From: CAYGUI01 sp964353115
Lineage (GTDB): Bacteria; Pseudomonadota; Gammaproteobacteria; JAGOUU01
NCBI GenBank assembly: GCA_964353115.1
Contig: CAYGUI010000077.1
Span: forward strand, 1-5,630
Direction: 5' to 3'
DNA length: 5,630 nucleotides
The notes under the pieces are model-generated. The model saw nothing but the letters and a program-made list of their open reading frames with translations. It was not told the DNA's origin and made no database searches. A program made the position numbers and the translations under genes. This document shows positions 5,242 to 5,630 of this stretch, piece after piece; positions within the stretch are counted from its first letter, which is position 1, and each line of letters starts with the position of its first letter.

Positions 5242-5630
5242 ATGCAAAAATTACTTACCTTAATAATTATAATCACCGCGCTTTTAGTTTCTAGTGATAT
5301 TTATGCTGCAGAAAAAATAATAATTTTTAGTGCTGTTAATACCTACCAGAAAATTGCGCAAGAAATTGGCGGTACATATGTTGAGTCAAACTCAATAAAT
5401 TACAAAGCTGGTCAAGATCCGCATGATTTTACCCCAAGCTTTTCTGATTTAACAAAAATAAAACTAGCTGATGTTGTAATTATTAATGGCCTTGGGATTG
5501 ATAGCTGGCTTGAAAATTTGGAGAAAGATAACAAGGCCGAAGTTATCTGGATTCCCGCCTTCGCGGGAATGACGGAAAACGCGGGAATGACGGAAAACGC
5601 GGGAATGACCGAAAACGCGGGTAAGAAGGA
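5242..5630 (+). CDS. znuA: ZnuA-like metal ABC transporter substrate-binding protein, N-terminal part, with in-frame repeat insertion
   Basis: The frame is open for 129 codons to the window edge; a full protein of this family is usually about 300 residues. It would capture zinc (or manganese/iron) in the periplasm and pass it to a ZnuBC-type ABC transporter. Residues 1-22 are a Sec signal peptide (KLL, hydrophobic core, cleavage after DIYA). The mature part begins with AVNTYQKIAQEIGG. GQDPHDFTPSFSD at 57-69 contains the first metal-ligand His61, and INGLGIDSWLENL (81-93) is the cluster A-1/TroA-family signature. The other ligand histidines lie beyond the window, so metal specificity is unresolved. 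After NKAEVI (97-102) the family pattern is interrupted by WIPAFAG and MTENAG repeats encoded by a palindromic repeat. The frame is kept throughout. No clear Shine-Dalgarno precedes the ATG, but the signal peptide fixes the start. It is divergent from maeB. Confidence 0.82.
   Translation, partial: MQKLLTLIIIITALLVSSDIYAAEKIIIFSAVNTYQKIAQEIGGTYVESNSINYKAGQDPHDFTPSFSDLTKIKLADVVIINGLGIDSWLENLEKDNKAEVIWIPAFAGMTENAGMTENAGMTENAGKK
5551..5630 (+). repeat. Palindrome plus 18-bp tandem repeats inside the znuA-like gene
   Basis: ATTCCCGC (5551-5558) pairs with GCGGGAAT (5563-5570) around the loop CTTC. From 5563 the 18-bp unit GCGGGAATGACGGAAAAC occurs at 5563-5580, 5581-5598 and 5599-5616, the third with one change (ACC for ACG). 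A fourth, degenerate and incomplete copy (10 of 14 positions matching) runs from 5617 to the window edge, so the right boundary is not seen. Translated in the gene's frame it gives WIPAFAG, then MTENAG three times, then KK. It is the reverse-orientation relative of the element at 341-415. Confidence 0.88.

Noticed and set aside
5563..5630. CRISPR-like array or phase-variable stop switch in the 18-bp repeats
   Set aside because: There are no spacers, and the unit is a multiple of three, so copy-number changes would not shift the frame.

Overview
The window is AT-rich proteobacterial DNA carrying three complete housekeeping genes and two genes cut by the window edges. The malate dehydrogenase (MDH type 2) and the class A penicillin-binding protein (GT51 motif GGSTITMQVARNFFL) most resemble beta/gamma-proteobacterial proteins as I remember them. 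The AT bias, simple AT-rich spacers and GC-rich palindromic repeats, one inside a coding sequence, recall small-genome or host-associated lineages. That placement is inference: no rRNA or species-specific marker is present.

Layout. 1-340 (-): start of an Asn-rich single-pass membrane protein of unknown function, leaving the window on the left. 341-415: GC-rich repeat made of three 20-bp units plus a terminal palindrome. 416-516: promoter and ribosome binding site of mrcA. 517-2802 (+): complete PBP1a-type peptidoglycan synthase. 2803-2813: 11-bp tail-to-tail gap. 2814-3788 (-): malate dehydrogenase. 3789-3940: its ribosome binding site, then a 100-bp element (3843-3942) that folds on paper into four hairpins closed by an outer stem. 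3941-5161 (-): malic enzyme lacking the phosphotransacetylase domain of its closest family. 5162-5241: divergent promoter region. 5242-5630 (+): N-terminal part of a ZnuA-like metal-binding protein, interrupted in frame by a palindrome plus 18-bp tandem repeats.

maeB and mdh lie in the same direction and both use malate. One oxidises it to oxaloacetate and the other decarboxylates it to pyruvate, so together they can supply pyruvate/acetyl-CoA and oxaloacetate from C4 acids. The element between them could end or attenuate maeB transcription. mrcA builds the cell wall. The znuA-like gene would serve metal (probably zinc) uptake.

The most interesting content is the repeats. The same palindrome (8-bp stem, 4-nt loop, trailing direct repeats) occurs twice. 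In the spacer its units are 20 bp and contain stop codons. Inside the znuA-like gene they are 18 bp, a multiple of three, and open, adding the peptide WIPAFAG followed by MTENAG repeats. A second, unrelated element sits exactly at the 3' end of maeB, where the protein stops short of its expected C-terminus. I see no CRISPR array, RNA gene, insertion sequence with a transposase, or defence system here.
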